Positions 11,303-20,693 of a stretch of 39,504 bases of DNA are shown piece after piece (position 1 is the stretch's first letter; each line of letters starts with the position of its first letter). The DNA lies in the NCBI GenBank assembly GCA_030039675.1, contig JASHVE010000086.1, positions 1-39,504 of the forward strand. Reading direction: 5' to 3'. Source of the stretch: Acidobacteriaceae bacterium (GTDB lineage Bacteria > Acidobacteriota > Terriglobia > Terriglobales > Acidobacteriaceae). Under the pieces are notes generated by a model that saw only the letters and a program-made list of their open reading frames with translations, searched no databases and had not been told where the DNA came from. Both the position numbers and the translations under genes were made by a program.

Positions 11303-11353
11303 TGTATACGGCGCGTTCCACCACCTCAGAGCCCGCGTAAACAGCCGTGTACA
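11303..11353 (+). promoter_or_regulatory. Putative enhancer (UAS) dyad pair upstream of cpaA
   Basis: TGTATACGGC (11303-11312) and GCCGTGTACA (11344-11353), 9/10 inverted match; layout repeated upstream of flp1. Confidence 0.55.
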
Positions 11354-11413
11354 CTTCGTGGTCCTTGTGCCGGTAAGACTTTGATTTCAATGCCTTTCGG
11401 TCTGTCTGTGGTT

Positions 11414-11429
11414 TGGTGGGCCAATTGCT
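11414..11429 (+). promoter_or_regulatory. Sigma-54-type promoter candidate for the cpaA operon
   Basis: TGGTGGGCCAATTGCT: GG-N10-GC with TTGC -12, 48 bp before the preferred cpaA start. Confidence 0.55.
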
Positions 11430-11476
11430 TGAATGTGGCTACCACCCAGTACGGAGGCAGTAAAAGGAGCATGGGG

Positions 11477-11977
11477 ATGCACTCGTTTGCCTGGTGGCCG
11501 ACGCTGATCGTGGTAGCGGTGGCGACCTTCACGGATCTCCGATCCCGGCGCATCCCGAACTGGCTGGTGTTTCCTTTCCTGCTGGCGGGGATTGCGGTGA
11601 GCGGCTGGTTGAGAGGGTGGCATGGGATGGGGCAGAGTCTGGAAGGTTTAGGGTTGGGCGCCCTGCTGTTCGGGATTCTGTTTGTGCTGGGCGGCATGGG
11701 CGCGGGCGATGTGAAGCTTTGTGCCGCAATCGGGGCGTGGATTGGACCGGGACAGATGCTGATCGCGCTGGTGTTGACGGGCCTGGCGGGGGGCGTGATG
11801 GTGATCGGCTGGGCGCTTTATGCGGGATTCTTTCGGAACCTGTTTCAAGGGGCCGGGGATCTGGTGTTCGGTTGGAATAGCGGTGAAAGGGCGCAACTGA
11901 GCGATCCGAAACGGCGCAAGATGCCGTACGCGCCGGCGATCGCCATAGGCACGCTGATCTCGTTTTTTGCTAGGTGA
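11477..11977 (+). CDS. cpaA: Prepilin peptidase, CpaA/TadV type
   Basis: FTDLRSRRIPNWLVFPFLLAG and GMGAGDVKLCAAIGAWIGP A24 peptidase Asp motifs; start at ATG 7 nt after GGAG. Confidence 0.9.
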   Translation: MHSFAWWPTLIVVAVATFTDLRSRRIPNWLVFPFLLAGIAVSGWLRGWHGMGQSLEGLGLGALLFGILFVLGGMGAGDVKLCAAIGAWIGPGQMLIALVLTGLAGGVMVIGWALYAGFFRNLFQGAGDLVFGWNSGERAQLSDPKRRKMPYAPAIAIGTLISFFAR

Positions 11978-11987
11978 GGAAATAGAT

Positions 11988-13268
11988 ATGGACAGCTTGC
12001 ATTCGAATGATCGGGGTTCAAGCGACAAGCAGTACGGGACGAGGAGCGAGCGTGCCGTGACTGCGGATTCTTCCCCTTACTTCAGTTCGCAGTACCCGGA
12101 GTCAATCGGCGGTGCGGCGTTGTCGATTGCGCTGATTGGCTCCGATGACGAGCGCCGCTCGGCGATGCGGGCGACGGCCGGAGCTGCGGGCAACGATGTG
12201 CGTGAGTTCTCTTCCTATCCAGCCACTCTGGACGATGTGCCGAAGATGCTGGAATCCCACTATGACATCGTGATCATGGACCTGGACGCGGACCCCGAAT
12301 ACGCGCTGGAGCTGGTGGAGAGCATCTGTGCGCACGGCGGCGTGACGGTGATGGTGTATTCGGAAAAAAACGATCCGGATCTGCTGGTGCGGTGCATGCG
12401 CGCCGGCGCACGCGAGTTCCTGACCATGCCGCTGGATACAAACCTGGTGGCTGAGGCGCTGGTGCGAGCCGCGGCGCGGAGGCCGGTGACCAGGACGGGC
12501 AAGAAGACCGCGGGGCGGCTGCTGACGTTTATCGGCGCCAAGGGCGGCGCGGGCGTGACGACGATCGCTACCAATTTCGCGGTCGCACTGGCGCAGGACC
12601 CGAACCAGAAGACGCTGCTCATCGATCTCGATCTGCCGCTGGGCGATGCCGCGTTAAACCTGGGAATCGCGGCCGAATATTCGACGATCAATGCGCTGCA
12701 GTCGACGAACCGGCTGGACGCGAGCTTTCTTTCGCAGTTGCTGGTCAAGCACAGTTCCGGCGTTTCCGTGCTGGCGGCGCCGGGCAAGTTCATTCCGTAT
12801 GAAGCCTCTGAGGACGCCATCGAGCGCCTGTTCGAGGTGGCGCGGCGGGATTTCGATAACGTGGTGGTCGACTGGGGATCGCGGGTGGATTTCTCCGGGA
12901 CCAGCGTGCTGAAGCAGTCAACGTCGATTTATCTGATCACGCAGGCGGGCATTCCCGAACTACGCAACTCGAATCGTCTGATCTCGCAGTTTTTCGCCGG
13001 AGCAGGCTCGCAGCTGGAGATTGTGATCAACCGGTTTGAGCCGCGCGTGCTGGGCGTTGGAGAAGAGCACATTACCAAGGCGCTGACGCGGCCGGCGCAG
13101 TGGAAGATCCCGAACGATTACCCGTCGGTGCGCAAGATGCAGATCAATGCCACACCGCTGGCGCTGGCGGATTCGCCGATTTCGCGGTTGATCAAGCAGA
13201 TGGCGCGCTCGGCGACCGGGCAGGTGGAGACGCCGACGAAGAAGAAGGGTTTCAGCCTCTTTGGGTGA
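11988..13268 (+). CDS. cpaE: Pilus assembly ATPase CpaE/TadZ
   Basis: N-terminal receiver-like domain; FIGAKGGAGVTTIATNFAVALAQ deviant Walker A of MinD/ParA type. Confidence 0.9.
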   Translation: MDSLHSNDRGSSDKQYGTRSERAVTADSSPYFSSQYPESIGGAALSIALIGSDDERRSAMRATAGAAGNDVREFSSYPATLDDVPKMLESHYDIVIMDLDADPEYALELVESICAHGGVTVMVYSEKNDPDLLVRCMRAGAREFLTMPLDTNLVAEALVRAAARRPVTRTGKKTAGRLLTFIGAKGGAGVTTIATNFAVALAQDPNQKTLLIDLDLPLGDAALNLGIAAEYSTINALQSTNRLDASFLSQLLVKHSSGVSVLAAPGKFIPYEASEDAIERLFEVARRDFDNVVVDWGSRVDFSGTSVLKQSTSIYLITQAGIPELRNSNRLISQFFAGAGSQLEIVINRFEPRVLGVGEEHITKALTRPAQWKIPNDYPSVRKMQINATPLALADSPISRLIKQMARSATGQVETPTKKKGFSLFG

Positions 13269-13332
13269 GAGCACAGCGATGGGAGCGATAGCGGCTTCAT
13301 TCACGATTTTTTGATGGCAGGGACGGTACGAC

Positions 13333-14613
13333 GTGGAATTACTGAATCTGGAAAAGTACAAAGCCGAGATACACAGGACGCTGATCTCGAAGCTCGACCT
13401 CGAAAAGCTGTCGCGCGTTAATTCCAGCCAGGCGCGGCAGGCTGTGTCGAGCATCGTGAAGGAGATCATCGCCGATCAGCGCGTGCCGCTGAACTACGAC
13501 GAGCAGGAAAAGATCCAGGCTGACCTGCTCGACGAGGTCTTCGGACTTGGGCCACTGGAGCCGCTGCTGCGCGATCCGAAGATCTCCGACATTCTGGTTA
13601 ACGACAAAGACCATGTCTTCGTGGAAAAAGGCGGACTGCTGCAGAAGGTGAACACCTCTTTCCGCGACGACCGCCATCTGCTGCAGATCATCGACCGCAT
13701 CGTGTCGCGCGTGGGCCGCCGCGTAGACGAGTCCTCGCCGATGGTGGACGCGCGCCTGCCTGACGGATCGCGCGTGAACGCGATCATTCCGCCGCTGGCG
13801 CTGGACGGGCCTTCGCTCTCGATCCGCCGCTTTGGCACCGGACCGCTGGCGGCCAATCAGCTGGTGCAGTTGAAGAGCATTTCGCCGGAGATGATGGAAG
13901 TGCTGTCGGCGGCCGTGAAAGCGCGCATCAGCATCGTGATTGCAGGCGGCACCGGCGCCGGCAAAACGACCTTCCTGAATATTCTGTCGCAATACATTCC
14001 CAACAACGAGCGGCTGGTGACCATTGAGGACGCGGCCGAACTGAGGCTGGCGCAGGAAAACATCGTGCGCCTGGAGACGCGGCCGCCGAATATTGAAGGC
14101 CAGGGCGCGATCCGGCAGCGGCAACTGCTCATCAACTGCCTGCGTATGCGGCCTGACCGCATCATCATGGGCGAGGTCCGCGGCGAAGAAGCGTTCGACA
14201 TGCTGCAGGCGATGAACACGGGCCACGAAGGCTCGATGACCACGATTCACGCCAACACGCCGCGCGACGCCATTGCGCGTCTTGAATCGATGGTGGCGAT
14301 GGGCAACATGAACCTGCCGGAGAAATCGGTGCGGCAGCAGATCGCTTCGGCTATCACGATCGTGGTGCAGGCTACGCGTTTGAGCGACGGCACCCGTAAG
14401 GTCACCAGCGTGGCGGAGATCACGGGCATGGAAGAGAACGTGATCAGCATGCAGGAAATCTTCACGTTCCAGAAGAAAGGTATCGGTCCGGACGGGAGAG
14501 TGATCGGAGTGTTTTCGCCGACACGCATCCGCCCCAAGTTTTTAGAGCGGCTGCGGGTTTCGGGAATCGTGCTGCCGCCAGCGATCTTCGAACGGGAGAC
14601 GCTGGTTAACTAG
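13333..14613 (+). CDS. cpaF: Tad secretion ATPase CpaF/TadA
   Basis: [80 protein letters not shown]. Confidence 0.96.
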   Translation: MELLNLEKYKAEIHRTLISKLDLEKLSRVNSSQARQAVSSIVKEIIADQRVPLNYDEQEKIQADLLDEVFGLGPLEPLLRDPKISDILVNDKDHVFVEKGGLLQKVNTSFRDDRHLLQIIDRIVSRVGRRVDESSPMVDARLPDGSRVNAIIPPLALDGPSLSIRRFGTGPLAANQLVQLKSISPEMMEVLSAAVKARISIVIAGGTGAGKTTFLNILSQYIPNNERLVTIEDAAELRLAQENIVRLETRPPNIEGQGAIRQRQLLINCLRMRPDRIIMGEVRGEEAFDMLQAMNTGHEGSMTTIHANTPRDAIARLESMVAMGNMNLPEKSVRQQIASAITIVVQATRLSDGTRKVTSVAEITGMEENVISMQEIFTFQKKGIGPDGRVIGVFSPTRIRPKFLERLRVSGIVLPPAIFERETLVN

Positions 14614-14629
14614 CGGAGAGGAGGCAGAC

Positions 14630-15604
14630 ATGCAGGCCATGCCACTGGTTGTCGTTCTGGTCTTTATCGGCGTGTTCACGATCATTGCGGTGCCCGTCAT
14701 CGCGATCGGATCGACCCGGAAGACCAAGCAGGTTCTGGCGACGCTAGACTCTGCGCTGGCGACCGAAAGCCCCGCGACGCGGGAACAGATCGTCAATATC
14801 CGGAAGGATTCAACACTCAGCAGCATTCCGTGGCTCAACTCGAAGCTGCTGCAATTTCAACTGGCGCCGTATCTGCAGGGACTGCTGAAGCAGGCGAATG
14901 TGAAGTGGAGCGCGGGCCGATTGCTCGCAGTATCGGGCGCCTGTTTCGGAATTCCAATGCTCATCATCTACAACCAGTTCGGAACGATGCTGGGAGGGCT
15001 GGGCGCCGGACTTGCGTTAGCCGCCGCGCCGTTCGGCTGGATCTTTTACATGCGCAACCGGCGCTTCGATCAGTTTCAGCAGGGACTGCCCGAAGCTCTG
15101 GACCTGATGGTGAGCGCACTGCGCGCGGGACACAGCCTGATCGCCGCGATGGGACTGGTGGCGCGGGAGTGCGCTGATCCGGTCGGTATCGAATTCCGGG
15201 CGTGCTTCGACGAGCAGAACTACGGACTCGAACTGAAGGCGGCCCTCGATAATATGCTGCATCGCATGCCTCTCCAGGACCTGAAGATTACGGCCACGGC
15301 GATCATGATCCAGAAGGAGAGCGGCGGCAATCTTGCCGAGGTGCTGGACAAGACGGCCCACGTGATCCGGGAGCGGTTCCGGCTCAAGCGGGAAGTGCAG
15401 GTGCATACGGCGCAGGGCCGGCTCACGGGATGGATCCTGAGCCTGTTGCCGGTGGCGCTGGGCGCGGCGCTGTATTTCGTGAATCCGAGCATGATGAGCG
15501 TTCTCTGGCATCGGGACATCGGCATCAAGCTGATCTGGGCGGCGATTGGCATGACGATCCTGGGCGGACTCGTGATTCGCCACATCGTCAATCTGGATAT
15601 GTAG
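14630..15604 (+). CDS. tadB: Tad inner-membrane protein TadB
   Basis: T2SF domain: QGLPEALDLMVSALRAGHSLIAAMGLVARE; follows cpaF. Confidence 0.92.
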   Translation: MQAMPLVVVLVFIGVFTIIAVPVIAIGSTRKTKQVLATLDSALATESPATREQIVNIRKDSTLSSIPWLNSKLLQFQLAPYLQGLLKQANVKWSAGRLLAVSGACFGIPMLIIYNQFGTMLGGLGAGLALAAAPFGWIFYMRNRRFDQFQQGLPEALDLMVSALRAGHSLIAAMGLVARECADPVGIEFRACFDEQNYGLELKAALDNMLHRMPLQDLKITATAIMIQKESGGNLAEVLDKTAHVIRERFRLKREVQVHTAQGRLTGWILSLLPVALGAALYFVNPSMMSVLWHRDIGIKLIWAAIGMTILGGLVIRHIVNLDM

Positions 15605-15613
15605 AGGCGAACC

Positions 15614-16534
15614 ATGACGATTACAATTCTGACTTTCGCGGTGATCTTCCTGCTGTTTGCAAGCGGCGGGCTGTTGCTGTTCTATCGTGAGGCCATGCTG
15701 AAGCGGATCTCGGAAGCGATCGATCCGCAGAACAAGCCGAAGCCGCGCTCGCTGCTGGATACCATCCAGCAGACCGGATCGTCGCTGGGCGGCGTGGTGG
15801 AGCACTTCGAGCACGTTTTGCCGAAGAGCCAGGCTGAGGTCTCGGTGATCTCGCAGCGCCTGATCCGCGCCGGCAACCGGAACGAGTCGGCGGTGAAAGT
15901 CTTCTACGGCATGAAGGTTCTGCTGCCTCTGCTGCTTTGCATTCTGGCACTGGTGACGGGACTCGCGCATGTGATGAGCTCGTTCTTCGTCTATGCGACG
16001 GCACTGGGCTTGGGATTCCTGGCGCCTGATTTCTGGTTGGGAAGGCAGATCAAGAAGCGTCAAAAGGCAATCGAGAAAGGCCTTCCCGATGTGCTCGACC
16101 TGCTGGTGATCTGCATTGAGGCTGGATTGAGTCTGGACCAGGCGACGGCGCGCACGGCCGACGAGCTGCGCACCGCCCAGCCGGAGTTGAGCGACGAGCT
16201 CAACGTCGTGGTGCTGGAGCAGCGCGCGGGCAGGCCGCGCGCCGATGCATGGCGCCATCTGGCCGAACGGACGGGCGTGGAGAGTTTGCGCAACATGGTT
16301 TCGATGCTGGTGCAGTCGGAACAACTCGGCACCAGCATCGCCAAGACGCTGCGTGTGCATGCCGACACGCTTAGAACGCAGCGTGTGCAGGCGATCGAAG
16401 AGATGGCCGCGAAGACCTCGGTCAAGCTGGTTTTCCCCCTGGTATTTTTTATTTTTCCTGCGCTGTTTCTGGTCGTACTCGGTCCGGCAGTGCTTATCAT
16501 GATCGACTCTTTCAAATCGCTTACAGGGCAATAA
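15614..16534 (+). CDS. tadC: Tad inner-membrane protein TadC
   Basis: T2SF domain: KGLPDVLDLLVICIEAGLSLDQATAR; KTSVKLVFPLVFFIFPALFLVVLGPA. Confidence 0.92.
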   Translation: MTITILTFAVIFLLFASGGLLLFYREAMLKRISEAIDPQNKPKPRSLLDTIQQTGSSLGGVVEHFEHVLPKSQAEVSVISQRLIRAGNRNESAVKVFYGMKVLLPLLLCILALVTGLAHVMSSFFVYATALGLGFLAPDFWLGRQIKKRQKAIEKGLPDVLDLLVICIEAGLSLDQATARTADELRTAQPELSDELNVVVLEQRAGRPRADAWRHLAERTGVESLRNMVSMLVQSEQLGTSIAKTLRVHADTLRTQRVQAIEEMAAKTSVKLVFPLVFFIFPALFLVVLGPAVLIMIDSFKSLTGQ

Positions 16535-16550
16535 GGGAAGGAGGAAACGC

Positions 16551-16646
16551 ATGGATAGTACGACGATCGTCCGGGTTGTTGCGGGCGTGCTGTTTGTCAT
16601 CGTGCTGGTGCTGTTGATTCAGCGCCGCCGCACCCGGGTGAAATAG
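16551..16646 (+). CDS. 31-aa single-TM micro-protein 1
   Basis: MDSTTIVRVVAGVLFVIVLVLLIQRRRTRVK; strong RBS GGAGG upstream; 22/31 identical to the next micro-ORF. Confidence 0.75.
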   Translation: MDSTTIVRVVAGVLFVIVLVLLIQRRRTRVK

Positions 16647-16777
16647 CCGGACGGTTTGGGGGATTGTGCGGCCCATGCAACAAGGAACACCTCCCGCCGT
16701 GTGACCGGGGACGGGAAGTTTTCGAGCGTTGGCCTGGTAATGGCTGATTGCAAAGTTAATGAGAGGAGAAAGGCTCT

Positions 16778-16873
16778 ATGGAGACAACCACACTAATCCG
16801 GCTTATAGCCGGTGTGTTGTTTGTAGTCGTTTTGGGTCTCTTGGTTCAACGCCGCCGCACGCGGGTGAAGTAG
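16778..16873 (+). CDS. 31-aa single-TM micro-protein 2
   Basis: METTTLIRLIAGVLFVVVLGLLVQRRRTRVK; GAGAGGAGAAAGG RBS-like sequence upstream. Confidence 0.75.
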   Translation: METTTLIRLIAGVLFVVVLGLLVQRRRTRVK

Positions 16874-17064
16874 CGCGGAACTCGGTGGAACCAGCGACGC
16901 CTTGCATTTGTGCAGGCGCCGCTGCCAGTTAGAGAAGTCCCGCCGACCGGGGCAAGCCGTGCTGAAAGATCCCGCCCCGGCAGGCCGATTCGGCGGCGGG
17001 AGAGGTGTTGTGTCCTCTTCTGCTTCTCTGGATGGCAGAGCTGTCCAAGAAGGGATTTGTTTAC

Positions 17065-18114
17065 ATGCACGGGACGCAAGAGGCAAAACGGATTTTCGGC
17101 AGAACGGGGAGTGATGCGGTGGTCGACGTGCCGCTTCCCAGGGGGACTATGGAATCACGGACACATTGCGCCTACAACCAGACCCGGGAGTGTTTTCTGG
17201 GGCTGGAAGTTACGGCCGCCGATCTGTCGTATGCAGGAATCGTGGAGCTGATGTCCACGATGACATTGAGATCGGGCGAGGGCTTGTGGATCGTGCCGTT
17301 CCGCGGTATCCCCACCGCCGGCCTTCCGGCGCCCCTGGATCTCATTTATCTCGACGAGGATTGCCGCATCATCGATCTGGTGGAGTCGTTCCCGACGTTC
17401 CGCATCAGCTCTTCGAGCCCGCGCGCAACCAGCGTGCTGGCCCTGCCGGTGCACTCGATTTATTCGTCGCAGAGCCAGGCCGGCGATCAGCTGGTGCTGT
17501 GCATGGCCGAGGAGATGGAACAGCGGCTGGAGCGGATTGCGAATCTGCGCGGCGAGACGACGACGGTACAGAGCGCGGTGCTGCTCAGAGAAAAGCCGCT
17601 GTGGAGCGGAGGCCCCGGCCTGTTGGAGCTGGAGAACCACTCCCAGCAGGAATTCCTGTTATCGAGGGGCACGCATGAGATGTCGCTGGCGCGGCCGGGC
17701 GAGAACACGTCGAAGCCGCCGCGGCGGTGGCTGGAGCGGTGGTGGTCTCCTGATCCGCGCAAAGCTCCCCGCGATCTGCTGCCTGGCCTCGCGGCCTATT
17801 ACTGGAATGGCGCCGCGCCGGAGCCGCACGGCATTCGCGACATCAGTTCGTCGGGATTGTATGTGGTGACCGAAGAGCGATGGTATCCCGGGACGCTGGT
17901 CCTGATGACGCTGCAGAGAACCGATGTGGGCGAAGAGATCGAAGAACGGTCGATTGCAGTGCAATCGCGCGCGGTGCGCTGGGGCACCGACGGCGTAGGC
18001 CTGAAGTTTGTTTTGCCGGACGCGCAGGACGTGAAGCGCGGCCACAATCTGCTCACGGATGGAGCGGATAGAAAGGCGCTGGAACGCTTTTTGCAGAGGT
18101 TGAAAAAAATGTAA
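17065..18114 (+). CDS. DUF192-like / PilZ fusion protein
   Basis: N-part GEGLWIVPFRGIPTAGLPAPLDLIYLDEDCRIIDLVE resembles DUF192; C-part RKAPR ... RDISSSGLYVVTEERWYPGTLV fits PilZ RxxxR and DxSxxG. Confidence 0.75.
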   Translation: MHGTQEAKRIFGRTGSDAVVDVPLPRGTMESRTHCAYNQTRECFLGLEVTAADLSYAGIVELMSTMTLRSGEGLWIVPFRGIPTAGLPAPLDLIYLDEDCRIIDLVESFPTFRISSSSPRATSVLALPVHSIYSSQSQAGDQLVLCMAEEMEQRLERIANLRGETTTVQSAVLLREKPLWSGGPGLLELENHSQQEFLLSRGTHEMSLARPGENTSKPPRRWLERWWSPDPRKAPRDLLPGLAAYYWNGAAPEPHGIRDISSSGLYVVTEERWYPGTLVLMTLQRTDVGEEIEERSIAVQSRAVRWGTDGVGLKFVLPDAQDVKRGHNLLTDGADRKALERFLQRLKKM

Positions 18115-18193
18115 TGCACAACGGCGCGGGGCGCCGGAAAGTGCGAGCGGCGTCGCGAAAGCAAGGCGACCGCTCAGCAAGCCGGGAGGAAGA

Positions 18194-18757
18194 ATGATGA
18201 AGAAACTGGTCAACCGCACGATGCGGACGCTTTTTGGAGTGCAGGGCCGGAGGAAAGCCGGCGCTGCTGTGAACCCGCATCAGGAAGGTGGCTGCATTCT
18301 GGCCCGTTGGCGCCGCGAAGAGCACGGCAATGCTGTGGTCGAGTTCGCGCTGACGCTTCCGATCCTGATGGGTTTGTTGATGGCCATCTTTGAGTTCGGC
18401 ATTGCGTTCAACAACCAGCTCCAGCTGACACAGGCCGTTGGAGCCGGGGCGCAATATCTGCAACTGATCCGACAAACAACTACAGATCCGTGCAAAGACA
18501 CGCTGACGACCATCGAGAATTCTGCTCCGACGCTCAAGCCCTCGAGCATCACACTCACGCTAACGATGAGTGGAGACAGTCCCGTGACGGCGAGCACCTG
18601 CTCGGGAGATCAGTCGGAGCTGGGACAAGGGGATCCTGTGACGGTGTATGCAAGCTACCCGTGCAACATCACCATTTTCGGCATGAATCTTGGCTCGCTT
18701 TCTACCCGGACTTTCAACTGCAATCTGACGGCACAAGTTACAGAGTATGAGTACTAA
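18194..18757 (+). CDS. tadE: TadE-like pseudopilin
   Basis: EEHGNAVVEFALTLPILMGLLMAIFEFGIAFNNQLQLTQAV TadE signature. Confidence 0.9.
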   Translation: MMKKLVNRTMRTLFGVQGRRKAGAAVNPHQEGGCILARWRREEHGNAVVEFALTLPILMGLLMAIFEFGIAFNNQLQLTQAVGAGAQYLQLIRQTTTDPCKDTLTTIENSAPTLKPSSITLTLTMSGDSPVTASTCSGDQSELGQGDPVTVYASYPCNITIFGMNLGSLSTRTFNCNLTAQVTEYEY

Positions 18758-18782
18758 ATTCAATCATTTCGAGGACAATTCC

Positions 18783-20408
18783 ATGAAGAAGACTATCGGG
18801 TTATTTGTCCATAAGGCCCTCAATGACCAAGGCGGACAGATCCTGCCATGGATCGCAGTCGTATTGGTCGGAATTATGGGCGCGGCAGGGCTTTCGATCG
18901 ATGTCGGTCGCGCCTATGTCGCTCACAGCCAGCTGCAGAATTACGCGAACGCCGCGGCGCTGGCAGCAGCGGGAGAGGTGTATAACACTTCTTCCACGAA
19001 TAACGCAAGCACGGTCGCAACCAGCTACAGCGCCGCGAGTGGCGACGAAAATGTAAACGCCAGTCTGGGAACTGTAACCACCACGGTGACCACGGTATGT
19101 CTCAACGCCCTCATGCCGTTGGGATCGACGTGCGGCAGCGGCTCGCCGGCCAATGCTGTCAAAGTGAAGCAGACGGCCACTGTGCCGACTACCTTCATGA
19201 AGCTTTTCGGCTTCAACTCTCTCTCTGTCTCGTCCATGGCAACTGCATCCATGCAGGGCATGTCGAAGCCATGGAACGTGGCCATCATTCTGGACGCAAC
19301 TTCGTCGATGAGCGATGCACCGCCGTCGGGCAGCTGCACCGGGTACAGCACGGAGTTCTCGTGCGCACTTGGCGGCGTTCAGGCCCTCCTAGAGGCAGTA
19401 CAGCCTTGCGCCGGCGGGACGGGTTGCACCAGCGCCAACACACAGTTCCGCGTGGCCCTGTTCTCGTTCCCGAATGTCAGCACGGGCACGGTTGCCGACG
19501 AATGGAACTGCAGCGGCACGCCGACCAACGAGCACTACACGTTGCCGATTACGAACGGATACAGCAGCGAGACAACCACCTTGACGTCGTACACTCCCCT
19601 CACTTACAGCGGCGTCGATGCAACCTATGAAGATACACCGGTAAACACCAGCGACGGCGATGTCAACGGATTTGTATCCGATTACTGGTCCGCCACTCAA
19701 ACAAACAACCTGAATACGAGCTCTTCCATCGTGAAGGCTGTCACAGGTTGCATGAAGAATCCCGGCGGCGAGAGCACGTATTATGGCGGCGTGATCTACG
19801 CAGCACAGGCCGCGCTGGCCGCTGAACAGAAAGCCAATGGCGGGAACAACGCGCTGATCATCCTGAGCGACGGTCAGGCGAATGCGGACAACAGCAAGTT
19901 CCCATCGTCAGGTTCTTCGGCTAGCCCATCGGCCGATGGGTTCACGGTTACGACAAACTCGACCAGCAACACTACGACTAATTTAACGGGAACCAGCGGC
20001 TCTTTCGGCTACTATCCTGACTTCCATGATGAGTGCCAGCAGGCGATCATGGCAGCCCAGGCTGCGCAGACGGCGGGTACGACGGTGTTCTCGGTTGCCT
20101 TCGGCTCCGAAGACGACGGTTGCGCCGTTTCAGGAAGCGGAGTAACGGTGACCGATACAACGCTGATTGCAACTGCGACATCGGGCAATAGTGCGCTTTC
20201 GCTCTCGACGCTGACGCCGTGCATCACGATGAAGAACATGGCGTCTCCAACGACGGCGAACGGAACTTCGTACTTCTACGCAGATTCTTCCAGCGCCAGC
20301 AGCGGCTGCACTGATACGGCCCATACGGTGTCACAAATCAATCAGATCTTCTGGGCGATTTCGTCGTATTTCACAACTCCACGACTGGTGCCGAATAGCG
20401 CCACATAG
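18783..20408 (+). CDS. tadG: TadG-like pilus assembly protein with vWA domain
   Basis: DQGGQILPWIAVVLVGIMGAAGLSIDVGRAYVAHSQLQNYANAAALAAA; vWA-like NVAIILDATSSMSD. Confidence 0.88.
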   Translation: MKKTIGLFVHKALNDQGGQILPWIAVVLVGIMGAAGLSIDVGRAYVAHSQLQNYANAAALAAAGEVYNTSSTNNASTVATSYSAASGDENVNASLGTVTTTVTTVCLNALMPLGSTCGSGSPANAVKVKQTATVPTTFMKLFGFNSLSVSSMATASMQGMSKPWNVAIILDATSSMSDAPPSGSCTGYSTEFSCALGGVQALLEAVQPCAGGTGCTSANTQFRVALFSFPNVSTGTVADEWNCSGTPTNEHYTLPITNGYSSETTTLTSYTPLTYSGVDATYEDTPVNTSDGDVNGFVSDYWSATQTNNLNTSSSIVKAVTGCMKNPGGESTYYGGVIYAAQAALAAEQKANGGNNALIILSDGQANADNSKFPSSGSSASPSADGFTVTTNSTSNTTTNLTGTSGSFGYYPDFHDECQQAIMAAQAAQTAGTTVFSVAFGSEDDGCAVSGSGVTVTDTTLIATATSGNSALSLSTLTPCITMKNMASPTTANGTSYFYADSSSASSGCTDTAHTVSQINQIFWAISSYFTTPRLVPNSAT

Positions 20409-20432
20409 ACGTGGACGACCCAAGAACAACTG

Positions 20433-20468
20433 GCCCGGCGATTGGATCACCCACTCGCCGGGCTTTTT
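20433..20468 (+). terminator. Rho-independent terminator after tadG
   Basis: GCCCGGCGA - 13 nt - TCGCCGGGC followed by TTTTT. Confidence 0.88.
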
Positions 20469-20577
20469 ATGTGCTTCTATCACTTCCGGGAAGCAGCACC
20501 TTCACCCGTTAACGGTGCCGCGTTGCGGTAATGAATGCACCATGCCTTATCGAACGGACCCCATTACTGAAGGACCT

Positions 20578-20691
20578 TAGAGCATTTTCGGAATACATAT
20601 AGACATTTTGAGAGCAGTGAAAGGTGGCTTTTTCTTGATGAAAAAGCCACTTGAGTTCATGCTTTCGATCTACAGTAATTCCGAAAATGCT
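20578..20691. repeat. Palindromic element, subfamily A copy 3
   Basis: Perfect 14-bp outer arms AGCATTTTCGGAAT/ATTCCGAAAATGCT and inner hairpin. Confidence 0.93.
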
Positions 20692-20693
20692 TG

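Noticed and set aside
15017-16600. 527-aa minus-strand ORF over tadB/tadC
   Set aside because: Shadow ORF; the plus strand encodes clear T2SF-domain proteins.
17063-17130. GGGACGCAAGAGGCAAAAC resembling part of a GEMM (c-di-GMP-I) riboswitch
   Set aside because: Lies at the start of the DUF192-PilZ coding region, and I could not identify the P1/P2 stems or tetraloop-receptor; chance similarity.
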